Shown here in pieces: positions 9,585-20,058 of a stretch of DNA of 64,000 nucleotides. The translations under genes and the position numbers were made by a program. The first letter of the stretch is position 1, and the number at the start of each line of letters is the position of its first letter. Source of the DNA: Humulus lupulus. Its lineage: Eukaryota > Streptophyta > Magnoliopsida > Rosales > Cannabaceae. The DNA lies in the NCBI RefSeq assembly GCF_963169125.1, contig NC_084794.1, positions 70,578,665 to 70,642,664 of the forward strand. The letters are read 5' to 3'. The notes beneath the pieces were generated by a model. That model searched no databases. It saw only the letters and a program-made list of their open reading frames with translations, and was not told where the DNA came from.

Positions 9585-12458
9585 ATGGCAAAGACATCCA
9601 AGAAAACTGGATAGGCTGCTGCCGCACCATCCCAGGCTTCTCCACCAAATATGGTTGAAGACGAACCTCATTTGGAGTTCGATGAGGAGGAAGTAGACTC
9701 TGAGGCCCTAAAGAAAACATTGGGGGTGTTGCAAGATGAATTGACCGCTCTGAGGGCCAATCAAGAGAGTGCCGCCGAGATAATGGCGTCACAGCAAAGG
9801 GAGATAGAGCGCCAGTGCCAAGAGCTGAGCGAGAGACAGGTGGAGATGGACTGTCGTCAAAGGGATGCCATGGCAGGCCTTGAAGCAGCCCTCCAACTGG
9901 CAAGGAATCAGGCTGCACCGGCTTCTCAGTCGGATTTGCCACCTCAAAGGGCAGAGCAGCCACCCGTGTCTCAGAATGAGGCCCCACCAAGAGATCTTGG
10001 ACCACAACCTCCATCCTCAGCTGGTTGAGGAAATCCTCCGCGCTCAAGGCATAATAGGGCAGGGCACCAGCCCCATAGACCTAGACGCCCACTGGAAGAA
10101 GAGCCAAACCTACCGAGCAGGGGGCCAAATCCTTTTGCTAACAGGAGGAATCTAGAGTCAGGCTCTGCGGTCAGGGGCCCCCCATGGCACAACAGTGTAC
10201 GGGGACACCACGACCAATGCAGGCCACCCCCCGACGCTCGTGGAAGACCAGCCCACGGGAATAGTGCGAACAGTCGTTCGCACCGAAGTCAGCCACAGTT
10301 CAGAGATGGCCATGATTACAATGAGGCTGATTCAGGTAGGAGGAATGCTGGTCGAAGGCAAGAGGAGAAAGGTGGAGGCAAGACCCCACCTCCCAGAGAA
10401 AACAGGCTTGTTAGCCATAACGCTGGGGGGCAACCTAGGCAGAATAATGTGTTCAGCCGATTGGGAGCCAGTGAGCAGCGGCCTCGTGATGATGATTTGA
10501 GGGATGTACTCAATGATCGATGTGAGAAGCATGATGAGTACGCCCCCCCCCCCCCCCCCCCGGCGCCAGCTGCACTGGCAATCCTAGAGGTCTTCCAGGC
10601 CCAAATAGATGCCCTGAACCAAGCAGTGCAACAACTGGTCGGGGGAAGAACATCTCATATCGAGTACGACAGGAGAAGGGGCACCCCTTTCATACAAAGG
10701 ATCGCCATGGCTGAAACCCCCAGTAAGTTTAAAATGCCTACACTTCCAAACTTTGATGGGTATGGTGACCCGGTATCTCATGTCAACAAGTTTGAGATAC
10801 AAATGGACATTCAGAAGGTGTCTGAAGACGCTCGATGCAGGATCTTCCCTACAACACTTTCTGATGCTGCATAGGAGTGGTTCTTTAAGTTCCCTCTTGC
10901 AAGTATAGTATCCTGGGAAATTTTCGTAAAGGAGTTTTATGGAAAATTTTACACGGGTCGTGTGCACCCCACTGAGGCAAACCAGCTGGTCGAGATACAC
11001 CAGCAAGAAGGAGAACCACTGAAAGATTATGTCCAGCATTTCATGCGAGCGGCAGCTAGGGCCAAAACAGTGGGAGACGAAGGCAAAATGATGGCCCTAA
11101 CTGCAGGAGTTAGGCGTCGTACGCCCCTTTGGAGTAGCCTCAGGAAGAATGGGGTTAAAACTACCCAAGATTTTTTGGATCGAGCTGATCGATACATCAA
11201 GCTCGAGGATGCAATTGCCAGCGAGTTAAAGCCCCCAAATAAGGACAAAGGGACTGAAGACCCCGCCAAAGCCACCAATGGGTCAAAGCCCAAAGACAAT
11301 GACAAAGGCAACAGGGATGGCAATGGCAAGAATGGGGGGGAACGGCCCCATAAGGAACCCTCTACCTCCGAGAGTAAGCGCCCCAAGGGCAACTGTTATA
11401 AGCCAAGTTTCACCAACTATACCACCCTTGTTGAGTCTCGAGTAGAGGTGTATCAGGCCACAAGTTTCAATGTACCCTACAAAAGACCCGCTCCCATTCG
11501 AAAGGATATTTCAAAAAGGGATACAACCAAGTTTTTTCGCTTTCACAACGACTACGGACACGATACGAACGAGTGTAACCAGCTGAAGGACGAAATCGAG
11601 TTCCTTATTAGACAAGGACACTTGAGGAAATACGTGCGAGCTGCGGGAGCTTCCCAACGAGAGGCTTCGGGTGGAAACGAGCAGGCGCCTGCACGCCAGC
11701 GCTCGCCACCTTTACAGCCTGATCCCGTGGCAGGCACCTTACTCACCATCTGCGGAGGCCAGCACCTCGTGGGAAACAGCAGAAAGGCAAGGGAACGATA
11801 CGCTCGGACCCTACGCCATGACCAAGACATCAAGATGATGACTGTGGAGGATCGGGCAACGAAAAAGGCTCGAACAGAGGACGATGTAATAACTTTCTCT
11901 GATAATGATGCCCAACATGTCCGGTTCCCACATTCCGATCCGCTGGTCGTGGATGTTCAGATTGACAATATGATGGTGAAAAGAGTATTGGTCGATACAG
12001 GAAGTTCAGTTAACATCCTATATAAATCTTCGCTGGAACGAATGAAGTTGTCCACAAAGGACTTGGAGCCTTGCAACCAAACAATTTATGGTTTCTCTGG
12101 TGAGGGACTCGCTCCAACGGGGTCAATCAGGCTTCCAGTGACAGCAGGTACTGCGCCCGCCAACATGACATTACTCACTAATTTTATAGTAGTTGACTGT
12201 CCTTCGGCCTACAATGCAGTAATTGGAAGGCCAATACTGGTCGACCTTCAGGCCGCCACCTCTATATGGCACTTAGCCATGAAATTCCCAACAGACTCAG
12301 GGGTAGGATGTGTATTGGGAAACCAGAGGGAAGCAAGGGAGTGCCACAATGCCTCAATCACTAAGGCCAAGAAGGGTATATCGAGGAGTGCTCCCCCAAA
12401 AGAGTTGCAACTGGTCATTGATGTACAAGCCCAATCAGGTGATGAAGTCACCAAATAG
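9585..12458 (+). pseudogene. T1 gag-protease, three extra stops plus the conserved UAG
   Basis: The frame starts at ATG 9585 (MAKTSKKTG). An acidic, glutamine/glutamate-rich coiled-coil-like N-terminus (about 9650-9900) is followed by a long arginine- and proline-rich linker. Then come the Retrotrans_gag domain (about 10700-11220), a basic Lys/Gly/Asn stretch, a zinc-binding HNDYGHDTNEC segment whose first Cys is Phe here, and a retropepsin with LVDTGSS near 11990. Internal stops are at 9612 TAG, 10026 TGA and 10872 TAG. The last stop, TAG 12456-12458, occurs at the same codon in T2 and T3. A 19-base C run at 10543-10561 encodes prolines. There is no frameshift. Confidence 0.9.
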
Positions 12459-13590
12459 GGTGTTGCCCAAAGTGAGGATAGAGACTTTGATCCTCGCTTT
12501 GGGGATTTTGAAGAGGATATAGGACCTGTCGAGGACCTTGAAGAGGTCCAACTCGACGAAGAGTATCCGACCAGAGTTGTGAAGGTCGGAAAAAACTTAG
12601 AGACAACAACCAAATACACACTGGTGGAATTTTTGAGGAAGAACCAGGAAGTTTTCGCCTGGTCGCATAAAGACATGGTTGGGATAGATCCTGCAGTCAT
12701 CAGCCATGTCCTGAACGTTGACAAAAGCTTTCCACCCGTGCAACAGAAAAGAAGGCTGCTCGATAAAGACAGATCAAAAGCCTTAAAGGAAGAAGTTGAA
12801 AAACTGAAGGAGAATGGGTTCATGAGGGTGCGTTTTATCCGTCATGGGTCTCTAATCCAGTGCTGGTTCCCAAGCCGAATGGAAAATGGTGGACCTGTGT
12901 GGATTTCACAGACCTTAACAAAGCCTGCCCTAAAGATTGCTTCCCATTCCCAAGGATCGACCAGCTGGTCGATGCAACTACAGGCCATGAGATCCCCTCC
13001 TTTATGGATGCATACTCATGGTACAATCAGATTAGTATGCATCCCCCTGATGAGGATCACACTAGCTTTCAGACTGATACAGGGCTATACTGTTACAAAG
13101 TAATGCCTTTCGGATTGAAAAATGCTGGTGCAACTTACCAGCAACTAGTTAACCACATGTTTAAGGAGTTGATTGGGATAAACATGGAGGTGTACGTTGA
13201 TGACATGCTGGTGAAGTCAAAAAAGGCAGAAGGACATGTGAAGGATTTACAAGAGTGTTTCAATGTTCTGAACAAATACTAGATGAAGCTAAATCCTCTC
13301 AAATGTTCCTTCGGAGTAGGATCAGGGAAGTTCTTGGGGTTCATTGTCAATTCGAGAGGAATCAAAGCTAATCTTGAGAAGATCAAGGCCCTGATCGATA
13401 TGAAATTGCCAATAAAGATCAAAGATGTGCAAAGTTTGACTGGAAGGATTGCCGCACTCAGTAGATTTATTTCAAAATCAACAGATAAGTGCATTCCTTT
13501 CTTCAATCTACTTAGAGGCAAAAAGAAGTTCAAGTGGACTGAAAACTGTGAATAGGCTTTCCAAGCCTTAAAAGCCCACATAAAAGTGCC
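12459..13590 (+). pseudogene. T1 reverse transcriptase with truncated RNase H
   Basis: Reading continues in the gag-protease frame after the UAG. RT starts around 12620, and a one-base loss near 12832 shifts it to the next frame. FTDLNKACP, MPFGLKNAGATYQ and the catalytic YVDD (MEVYVDDMLVKSKK, near 13192) are clear. Stops follow at 13280 (TAG) and 13553 (TAG, the same site as a stop in T2). The RNase H connection begins (SLTGRIAALSRFISK), but the catalytic RNase H sequence seen in T2 and T3 is missing. It ends at a deletion junction near 13590-13620 where CTGAATATGAAG and CCCTACTCGCTG words are repeated. Confidence 0.88.
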
Positions 13591-13625
13591 CTACTCGCTG
13601 AATATGAAGTTCGAACAACGAAGCT

Positions 13626-15208
13626 GAATATGAAGCCCTACTCGCTGGATTAAGATTAGCCAAAGACATGAACATAAAAGTGCTGGATATCTACAGTGAT
13701 TCACAGCTGGTAGTGAATCAGGTCTTAGGGGAGTACCAAGCACGAGGCCTAAAAATGGTGGCTTATCTGAACAAAACAAAGGATCTGTTGGCACAATTTG
13801 AAAAATATACCCTCCAGCAAATACCTCGAGATCAGAATTCAAACGCGGATGCCTTAGCCAAACTCGCGAGTGCAAAAGATGCTGACTTTTTAAATATAGT
13901 GCCAGTTGAGAAGCTATGCGCACCAAGCATACGAGCAGACGAAACCAGTATGATGATCCAGTTAGAAGATACATGGATGGCACCATACTTAGAGTATCTC
14001 ACGAACGCACACTACCAGCAGATAGAAACAAAGCCCGGACCCTTCAGAGACAGTCTGCAAGGTATATCCTGGTCGATGGTATTTTATACCGAAGAGGATA
14101 ATCAATGCCACTGCTCAGATGTGTTACACCAGAAAAGGCTAAAGAGCTGATGAAGGAGGTACATGAAGGCTTCTGCGGAGACCACGCTAGGGGGCAAAGC
14201 CTATCGAAAAAGATTCTAAGGCAGGGATATTTCTGGCCAACGATGAATGAAGACTCGATGGAGTTCGTGCGAAAGTGTGATAAGTGTCAGCGATTTTCCA
14301 AGATCCCACGAGCAGCTCCCAACGAGTTAAAGCGAATGCAAAGTCCATGGCCCTTCGCAGTATGGGGTATAGATTTAATCGGGTCCTTGCCTATAGGGAA
14401 AGGTGGTGTGAAATATGCAGTGGTAGCTGTCGACTACTTCACCAAATGGGCCGAGGCTGAGCCGCTCGCAACCATAACGACGAAGAAAGTACTTGATTTT
14501 GTTATCAAAAACATTGTTTGTCGATATGGATTTCCAAGAAATATTGTCTCGGACAATGGCACCCAGTTTGATAGTGACTTGTTCATAGACTTCTGCAAAA
14601 AGCATGGCATCATCAAGAGCTTTTCTTCAGTTGCTCACCCCCAAGCAAATGGGCAGGTCGAAGCAGTTAATAAAACATTGAAAGATACCCTGAAGAAAAG
14701 GCTCGAGGAAGCTAAAGGAGCATGGCCAGAACAGTTGCCTGAAGTCCTCTGGTCGTATAAAACATCCCACCGAACAGCAACAGGTCATACCCCATTTTCC
14801 TTAGTATATGGGTACGAGGCCATGTTGCCTGTCGAGTTAGATCTGCCCTCGCATCACAGAATAACATACGACCGAGACCAAAATAGTCAATTGTTGATGA
14901 AGTCCCTAGACCTAGTCGAGGAGAAACGAGAAAAAGCCCAGCTCCGAGTAGCTGCTTACCAGCAAAAAGTCGCTCGGTATTTTAACTCTAAAGTAAAAGA
15001 AAGAAAGTTCAACGTTGGGGACTTGGTACTTCGAAGAGTTTTCTTAAACACCTGCGACCAAGCTGCCGAAGTAATCGAACCAAACTGGGAAGGACCTTAC
15101 CAGATTGAAGAAGTCCTTCATCCAGGCACTTACAAACTTGCACGCTTGAATGGAAATCTCGTTCCACGTTATTGGAATGGAGAACACCTGCACAAGTATT
15201 ATCAATAA
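13626..15208 (+). pseudogene. T1 partial second RNase H and integrase
   Basis: The 5' end lacks the first catalytic aspartate (FTDGSS in T2 and T3). It resumes at [15 protein letters not shown] and keeps [11 protein letters not shown] and NADALAKL, the later catalytic motifs of the plant-type RNase H that Tat elements carry before integrase. A frameshift near 13990 and a stop at 14099 separate it from an open integrase frame (14105-15208). That frame has HHCC zinc residues (HEGFCGDH...CDKC), D (GIDLIGSLP), D (VSDNGTQF) and E (NGQVEAVNKT) spaced as in DDE integrases, and a C-terminal NWEGPYQIEEVLHPGTYKL segment. The integrase core itself looks intact. Confidence 0.9.
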
Positions 15209-15890
15209 AAAATCTTTCTTAAAGGACTGGCTTGTATTAATTTTTACTTTTTATAAGTTTTTGAAAAAGGGTTGGTCATGAGATATGGCTAATCGCTTAT
15301 AAGTGTAAGATATTTTTTAAGATCACTCGTAAAGACATGTTTAGTCCATTTAATACGAGAATTATAAGGGACTGTGCGCAGCCAGTCATTCTTGCCAAAC
15401 TTTGTAATTTTTTACAAGTATTTGCTCATTACGTGTGTTGTTTTGCTCTATTACATTTTCATGTTTTATACCGAGTAGTAATGGTCGTATAGGTTTTGGT
15501 CAAGGCAAGTGACCAAGGACCTAAAGCTCCTCGATCACTTGGGGGGCTTATAAGGTACATAGGAAGCAAAGCATGCCAAAAGGTATGTAAACGCATGAGC
15601 AAAATAAGTGAAAGCATGCTACGATACTTAGAGTATTTTTCAAAATTTTATATTTTGTTAAGTCAAACCAAAGTACTATGCTAAGTTCAGTCATGCGAAC
15701 AGATGTTATAATAAAGCAAAAAATCATAATTTCAAAAGAATTATTTTACACTGCGAGCAGTACTGCTCGGGTGTAAATGTTAAGTTTAAAAGAAAAAGTC
15801 GCTCGTGCAGCAATAAAAAAATATATATTGTCTTTACATCACGACCCGTGGGTCGTGTAAGAAAAAGAAAAACAAGAAAAAAAAAACTAA
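15209..15890. other. T1 spacer between convergent integrase and antisense gene
   Basis: This noncoding spacer has homologues in T2 (29409-30084) and T3 (57906-58599). It contains a second polypurine-like tract CTTGGGGGGC at 15538-15547, matching the core of the true PPT. It also contains the perfect palindrome CGAGCAGTACTGCTCG at 15754-15769. Confidence 0.7.
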
Positions 15891-16084
15891 CTAAGGGGCA
15901 GCAGGAGGATCTTGGGGAACATCTTGGTTGACCGCTTCTTCTACAGCTTCCCCTCCATCCATCCCCGTGGCCAGCAAAATTTTAGGGGAAGCAGGAACTC
16001 TGGCCCTTTCTTCGGCAGCCAGGCGAGCAGCTGTACAAGCAAGTCGTCGTCTATCGGCCTCTCACCTCCCCACAAGTGTGGCAT
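15891..16084 (-). pseudogene. Remnant of the T1 antisense gene (first and last codons fused)
   Basis: On the minus strand the ATG at 16084 starts MPHLWGGERPIDDDLLVQL, matching the beginning of the antisense proteins of T2 and T3. The sequence then jumps directly to the C-terminal segment ERARVPASPKILLATG...DPPAAP seen at the end of those proteins, but in another frame. The final stop is the TAG at 15891-15893. About 2 kb of exons and introns found in T2 is deleted. An acceptor-like TTCGCAG sits just before the ATG. The product, if any, would be a short out-of-frame peptide. Confidence 0.8.
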
Positions 16085-16090
16085 TAAAAG

Positions 16091-16741
16091 CTGCGAACAA
16101 AAAAACGGGGAGGTGAGGAGGAAGAGCCTAAGAAGTTGGTTAGAATAACGTTGTTCGTGTATAAAAGTCTAACTTTTATACGACCAACAGCATTCTAACT
16201 AAAAATTGAAATTTTTATACGAACAGTTTGAAAAACAGATCAAAAAGTGAAAGTAAAAAGTTTTTTTCTGAAAAAGTTTTTTCAACTCCAGTAAGGGCGG
16301 GAAAAACCCAGTTTTTCAACTAGCCTAAAAATCGAATTTTTACTTCGATTTTATGTCCTAAACCTATGATCTCGACTATCAAACTGATTCATAACCCCTA
16401 CAAAGCAAGTATGCTCTACCATATCTAACATCAATCGGCAAACGTCCAATTTTCTTATATTTTTACCCAGGAACACGACACTGTTTCAGAGCCTAAAATG
16501 CTAGCATAAACAGACATGCATAGCATAATAAAGGGTGCGAAAGTTCTAAAATTTACCTATACGAAGATTGAGAAGTCCTGGAGAAACTTTGATTCTAGGC
16601 ATGTGAGCAGCAGATTCCTGGAGTAAAGAAGGATGATCTTCGGAGAAATTTCTGGGTTCTGTCTTGGGAGTTCTTGGAGTGTTCTTGACAAAGAGATAGC
16701 TAGTAAAAGGTGAAAAAGTAATTTTGAAGACTATATATATT
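16091..16741 (-). promoter_or_regulatory. Promoter, leader exon and 5'-UTR intron of the T1 antisense gene
   Basis: Read on the minus strand, a TATATATA box (about 16741-16732) is followed by a leader ending at 16557 with donor GTAAAT. An intron then ends at the AG at 16091-16092, just before the ATG. The layout matches T2 (TATAAG 26213, donor 26371, acceptor before 26807) and T3 (TATAAATA 44538, donor 44704). The intron holds TTTCCCGC (16304-16297), an E2F-like site. Function is inferred from conservation; no transcript has been seen. Confidence 0.55.
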
Positions 16742-16960
16742 GTCTGAGACATGTTAAAAGAGGCAATCATAAGTTACTCTTTTTTGAAGCATGGGGAAGC
16801 GTGATAGCCATCAAAGGTTTACTTGGGAACCGAAAAGGCATGATTGGACGTGATTATGTCACTTTTTTCAAGGAGGCACGAACTACTCTGACAGATTTGG
16901 TGGGGTAATTGAAGGGTCATTTTCCTAAAGTTTATTTATTGTTGGTCGTAATAAATAAAC

Positions 16961-16972
16961 TTGGGGGGCAAA
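16961..16972 (+). other. Polypurine tract of T1
   Basis: TTGGGGGGCAAA lies directly before the 3' LTR. T2 and T3 have counterparts on the minus strand at 25979-25991 and 44317-44329. Confidence 0.8.
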
Positions 16973-17576
16973 TGTTATCCAAAAAGCAGGTGTGGATGAC
17001 GTGGCAAATATTTTCAACACGTGGCTGACACCTGGCAGAGGTTCTGTTCGACCATCGATCAGGGATGTTCCCCTGACACAGTATTTGAGTTTTATATACT
17101 ACCAGACTGCTCGTATACTCCGTATATTTTTTAGTAATCTTGTACAGTTGTAATCATATCCGAGATTATTTCCCTTTGTACCTAATTATCCGATTAATTA
17201 GGTAAAAATATCTTTGATTGATTCATTAACCCACCTTAAGCCTATAAATAGAAAAGAAGTAGCTCAAGGGATGGACTTTTGGCTAATTTTGTTTGTGCTT
17301 TAGAAGAGAGAGTAAGAGAACTTTGGCTATTATCTTTCGGTTGTATTACTCATCCCTCTAAGGCTTGTGAAACTCAAGAACCCTAGTTCTTTGATCACCC
17401 CTTTGAGAATAAAGATCAATAATAGCCTAAGTGGACGTAGGTCATTACCAATTCTTGGGGCCGAACTACTATAAATTGTTGTGTTGTCTATTTTTCTTTC
17501 CATTAGATCTTATTCAATACTTTTGATCACATCAAGCATTTGACTCCGTGTCAGTTGGCCAAAACGAGGGTCAACA
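16973..17576 (+). repeat. 3' LTR of T1
   Basis: This 604-bp copy of the 5' LTR is followed by the AAGAG target duplication. Most differences from the 5' copy, counted by eye, are transitions. Confidence 0.93.
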
Positions 17577-18018
17577 AAGAGTAACTTTTTATACTACATG
17601 ATAACTATTAGTGTCTAAAATAGACTTACAGGTAATGTAAAAGTATCTTAAATAATAAGACATATAAACTACTTGAGTGACTAAGAAAGTATATTAAAAG
17701 TTATTGTGTAGTATACTAAATTAATTTGTATTAATAAGCTATATGGTAACTTATTATACTATATGATAACTCATTAGTTTTTGAAATAACCTTGAAGGTT
17801 ACCAAAATGTATCTTAAATAATAAGATACCATGACATAACCTAAATATAACTAATTGATATATTAAGATGTCTACAAATAAGTTTTAAAGGTAAACAAAA
17901 GGTATTCGAAATAATATGATTTAAAAATAAATATTTTTATATATAAAAAAGGTAATAAATCAGTATCTTATCGATATCGCAAGCAACCAACATGTAATAT
18001 TTTACAAAAAAAATGATA
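17577..18018. other. AT-rich DNA after T1
   Basis: No gene was recognised. The word GTATCTTAAATAATAAGA recurs at about 17641 and 17810. The second occurrence continues to TAC and forms a 21-bp near-palindrome. Together with 7680-7879 and 8602-8926 this may be one old AT-rich repeat. Confidence 0.4.
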
Positions 18019-18372
18019 CCATATTGGACCCTGTGTTTTGTTTTATTACCTATTTCGACCTTGTATTTTAACAAGTTACTTTTTGGGCCCTGTGTTTTCT
18101 ACAATTATTCAAATAGAACCCTAAAACCAATTTTGATGAATAAAAAATTGAATATAACAATACAGTTTTTAGACAGAATAGTTGAATTTTTTTTTCTAAG
18201 TTGTTAGTTTGGTGAATTATTTGTAATTTTAGTTTAAAAAAATTTGATCAAAATCGGGTTTAGGGATCTATTTGAACCATTTTACAAAACACAGAGTCCA
18301 AAAATTAATTTATCAAAACACAGGGTCCAAACAGGTAATGAGACAAATACCAAGGTCCAAAATGATATAATT
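18019..18372. mobile_element. Inverted-repeat MITE with GGACCCTGTGTTTT ends
   Basis: The left arm (TTGGACCCTGTGTTTTG..., ATTACCTATTT, a second GGGCCCTGTGTTTT, TTCAAATAGAACCCTAAA) matches the reverse complement of the right arm over about 115 bp. The centre is a short T-rich spacer near 18190. It is noncoding. The sequence AAAATGATA occurs at both flanks and makes the exact ends and target duplication uncertain by a few bases. Confidence 0.8.
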
Positions 18373-19779
18373 CCAAAAAACAAAAAATTTCGGGAAGCGA
18401 GATTTCCCAATTTGTTTTTTCAAAATATGGTATACCCTGCTGACGTGGCATAATATATGTGTAAATAAGTTGTTTTAAAATATTGTTGGAAGTAGTTTAC
18501 ATTCTTAAGATATTTGTGTAAATTTCTCTTTCCACAATCCAACACGAACTTACAAAACAACTCGGAACCTAGGGGTGTTCGCGATGCGGGCAGTGCGGTT
18601 TTTGTTAGGATTAATGTCCTAAAAGCATGTAAAGACATTTTATTGGTTTTAAATAAAAGTACAATTTTATTATATTTGAATGTTATAATTATTGTTTGAA
18701 TGAATCATATGATAATATCAAGAAAATTCTCTATTCATTCACGAGAATATGATCTTGTATTAGTACGAGAGAATTAAGATCATATATAATTAATAAAATA
18801 GTCAGTAACATATTAAAGTATGAAATCTTTAATGAATGGTTACTAGTATGATTTGCTAAGCATACGAGATGCGAGTGATCTAGATTCAGATTACTGATGT
18901 GGATAAACATCTTAGTAAATATGATGTATATAATAGAGATTATATATGCCAGGACTAAAGATAATTATTTATCTTTATAAACTTGTCACTTGACATAAAT
19001 ATTTAATTCTTATCATAATAGATGATCATTTGTAGACCAGTCTAAATCCTGAGTATTCATGAACTCCTGTTTGTGTTTATTGGATCTTTTGATTTACTCA
19101 TTACGTTCTCTTAGAATAATGAGGCTAATAACTTTTGTTTTGGAGATTCAATATCATGGATGGCTGGGAACATGAATTACAACATTGGAATTCATGATTT
19201 CCTAACAGATCGAATATTTGTTCCCTTAAGGGTTAATTTTGGAATTGAATAGTTATTGAGCTTAAATATATAAATAGATTATAGATTAATTATTCGCTAG
19301 TGAATTAATGGTACTTAAAGATCAATAGGTAATTAGAAGGGTAAAATGGTAATTTTGACCAGCTTCAATTAACGAACCAATAATAGAGGACATAACTACA
19401 TATATTGATTATATCAATGGACTACAAGAGAAAACTCTGTAAATATAATTCTATAAATACTTATAGTGCAATTCCATATTTATAGTGGAGCAATCATGGA
19501 ATTAATAAATAAGATTATTAGATTAAAGATTTTGATTAATAATCTGGTTTATTAGAGCTTCGTATTATAGGTCCATGGTCCATACATCACCTCTGTCCTA
19601 CACTGTCAAAGGTAAGGATGTCAAAAGAAAGATTTGTAGAGAGAATGACTAAATTGCAAAGGAATTAATTTTCCAGGGGAAGGAAATAATTATCTGATAA
19701 TTATGGGTAATTGATTAATTGTGAACTAATTAATTATTCAACTATATAGTTTTTATTTTGATAAACTATAGGTTAAAAT

Positions 19780-19960
19780 TGTTAGAGAAAGTTAGTTTAG
19801 GCTGTTACTCATGTTGTTAATTCTGTTACTTTGTAACTAATCTATTTCATACATGTCCAATCTCTTTACTCTGTAACCTCTTATTATATAATAAGAGTTC
19901 TTCTCTCAGATGAATATAATAATAAGAGACTTTGTTTCACTCTCTCTCTCTAGATTTACA
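19780..19960 (+). repeat. 5' LTR of copia 2
   Basis: This 181-bp LTR has a CT microsatellite near its 3' end. It differs from the 3' LTR by a 5-bp indel near its start, CT-repeat length and about three substitutions. Confidence 0.92.
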
Positions 19961-20058
19961 TGGTATCACGAGCCAGCACTTTCCTGCCCTAATTCTTGAT
20001 TTTCTTTCTCTGTTCTTTTCTTTTACCCATTTCCCCTTCGTTTCTCTAAGCTTCTTCC

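Larger units (their letters stand above)
8932..17576 (+). mobile_element. Ty3/gypsy Tat-lineage retrotransposon T1, internally deleted
   Basis: It is bounded by ~604-bp LTRs (TGTTATCC...TCAACA) and a perfect target duplication AAGAG at 8927-8931 and 17577-17581. The order gag, protease, RT, RNase H, second RNase H, integrase, and an antisense gene before the 3' LTR marks the Tat lineage. Against T2 it lacks most of the first RNase H and the start of the second (junction near 13585-13625) and nearly all of the antisense gene body. By eye the LTRs differ at about 17 of 604 positions. All coding parts are broken. Confidence 0.93.

Noticed and set aside
9511..10047. Minus-strand open frame of 178 codons opposite T1 gag
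   Set aside because: It is a shadow of the gag frame in GC-rich codons. It has no domain and starts inside the LTR of the same element.
10543..10561. Run of 19 cytosines in T1 gag
   Set aside because: It encodes prolines in an already proline-rich linker, and homopolymer length is prone to sequencing error. Not treated as a special element.
18562..18569. TCGGAACC as an 8-bp target duplication of hAT MITE copy 2
   Set aside because: The right flank reads AATCAAGC, which does not match. The duplication is eroded or the flank rearranged.
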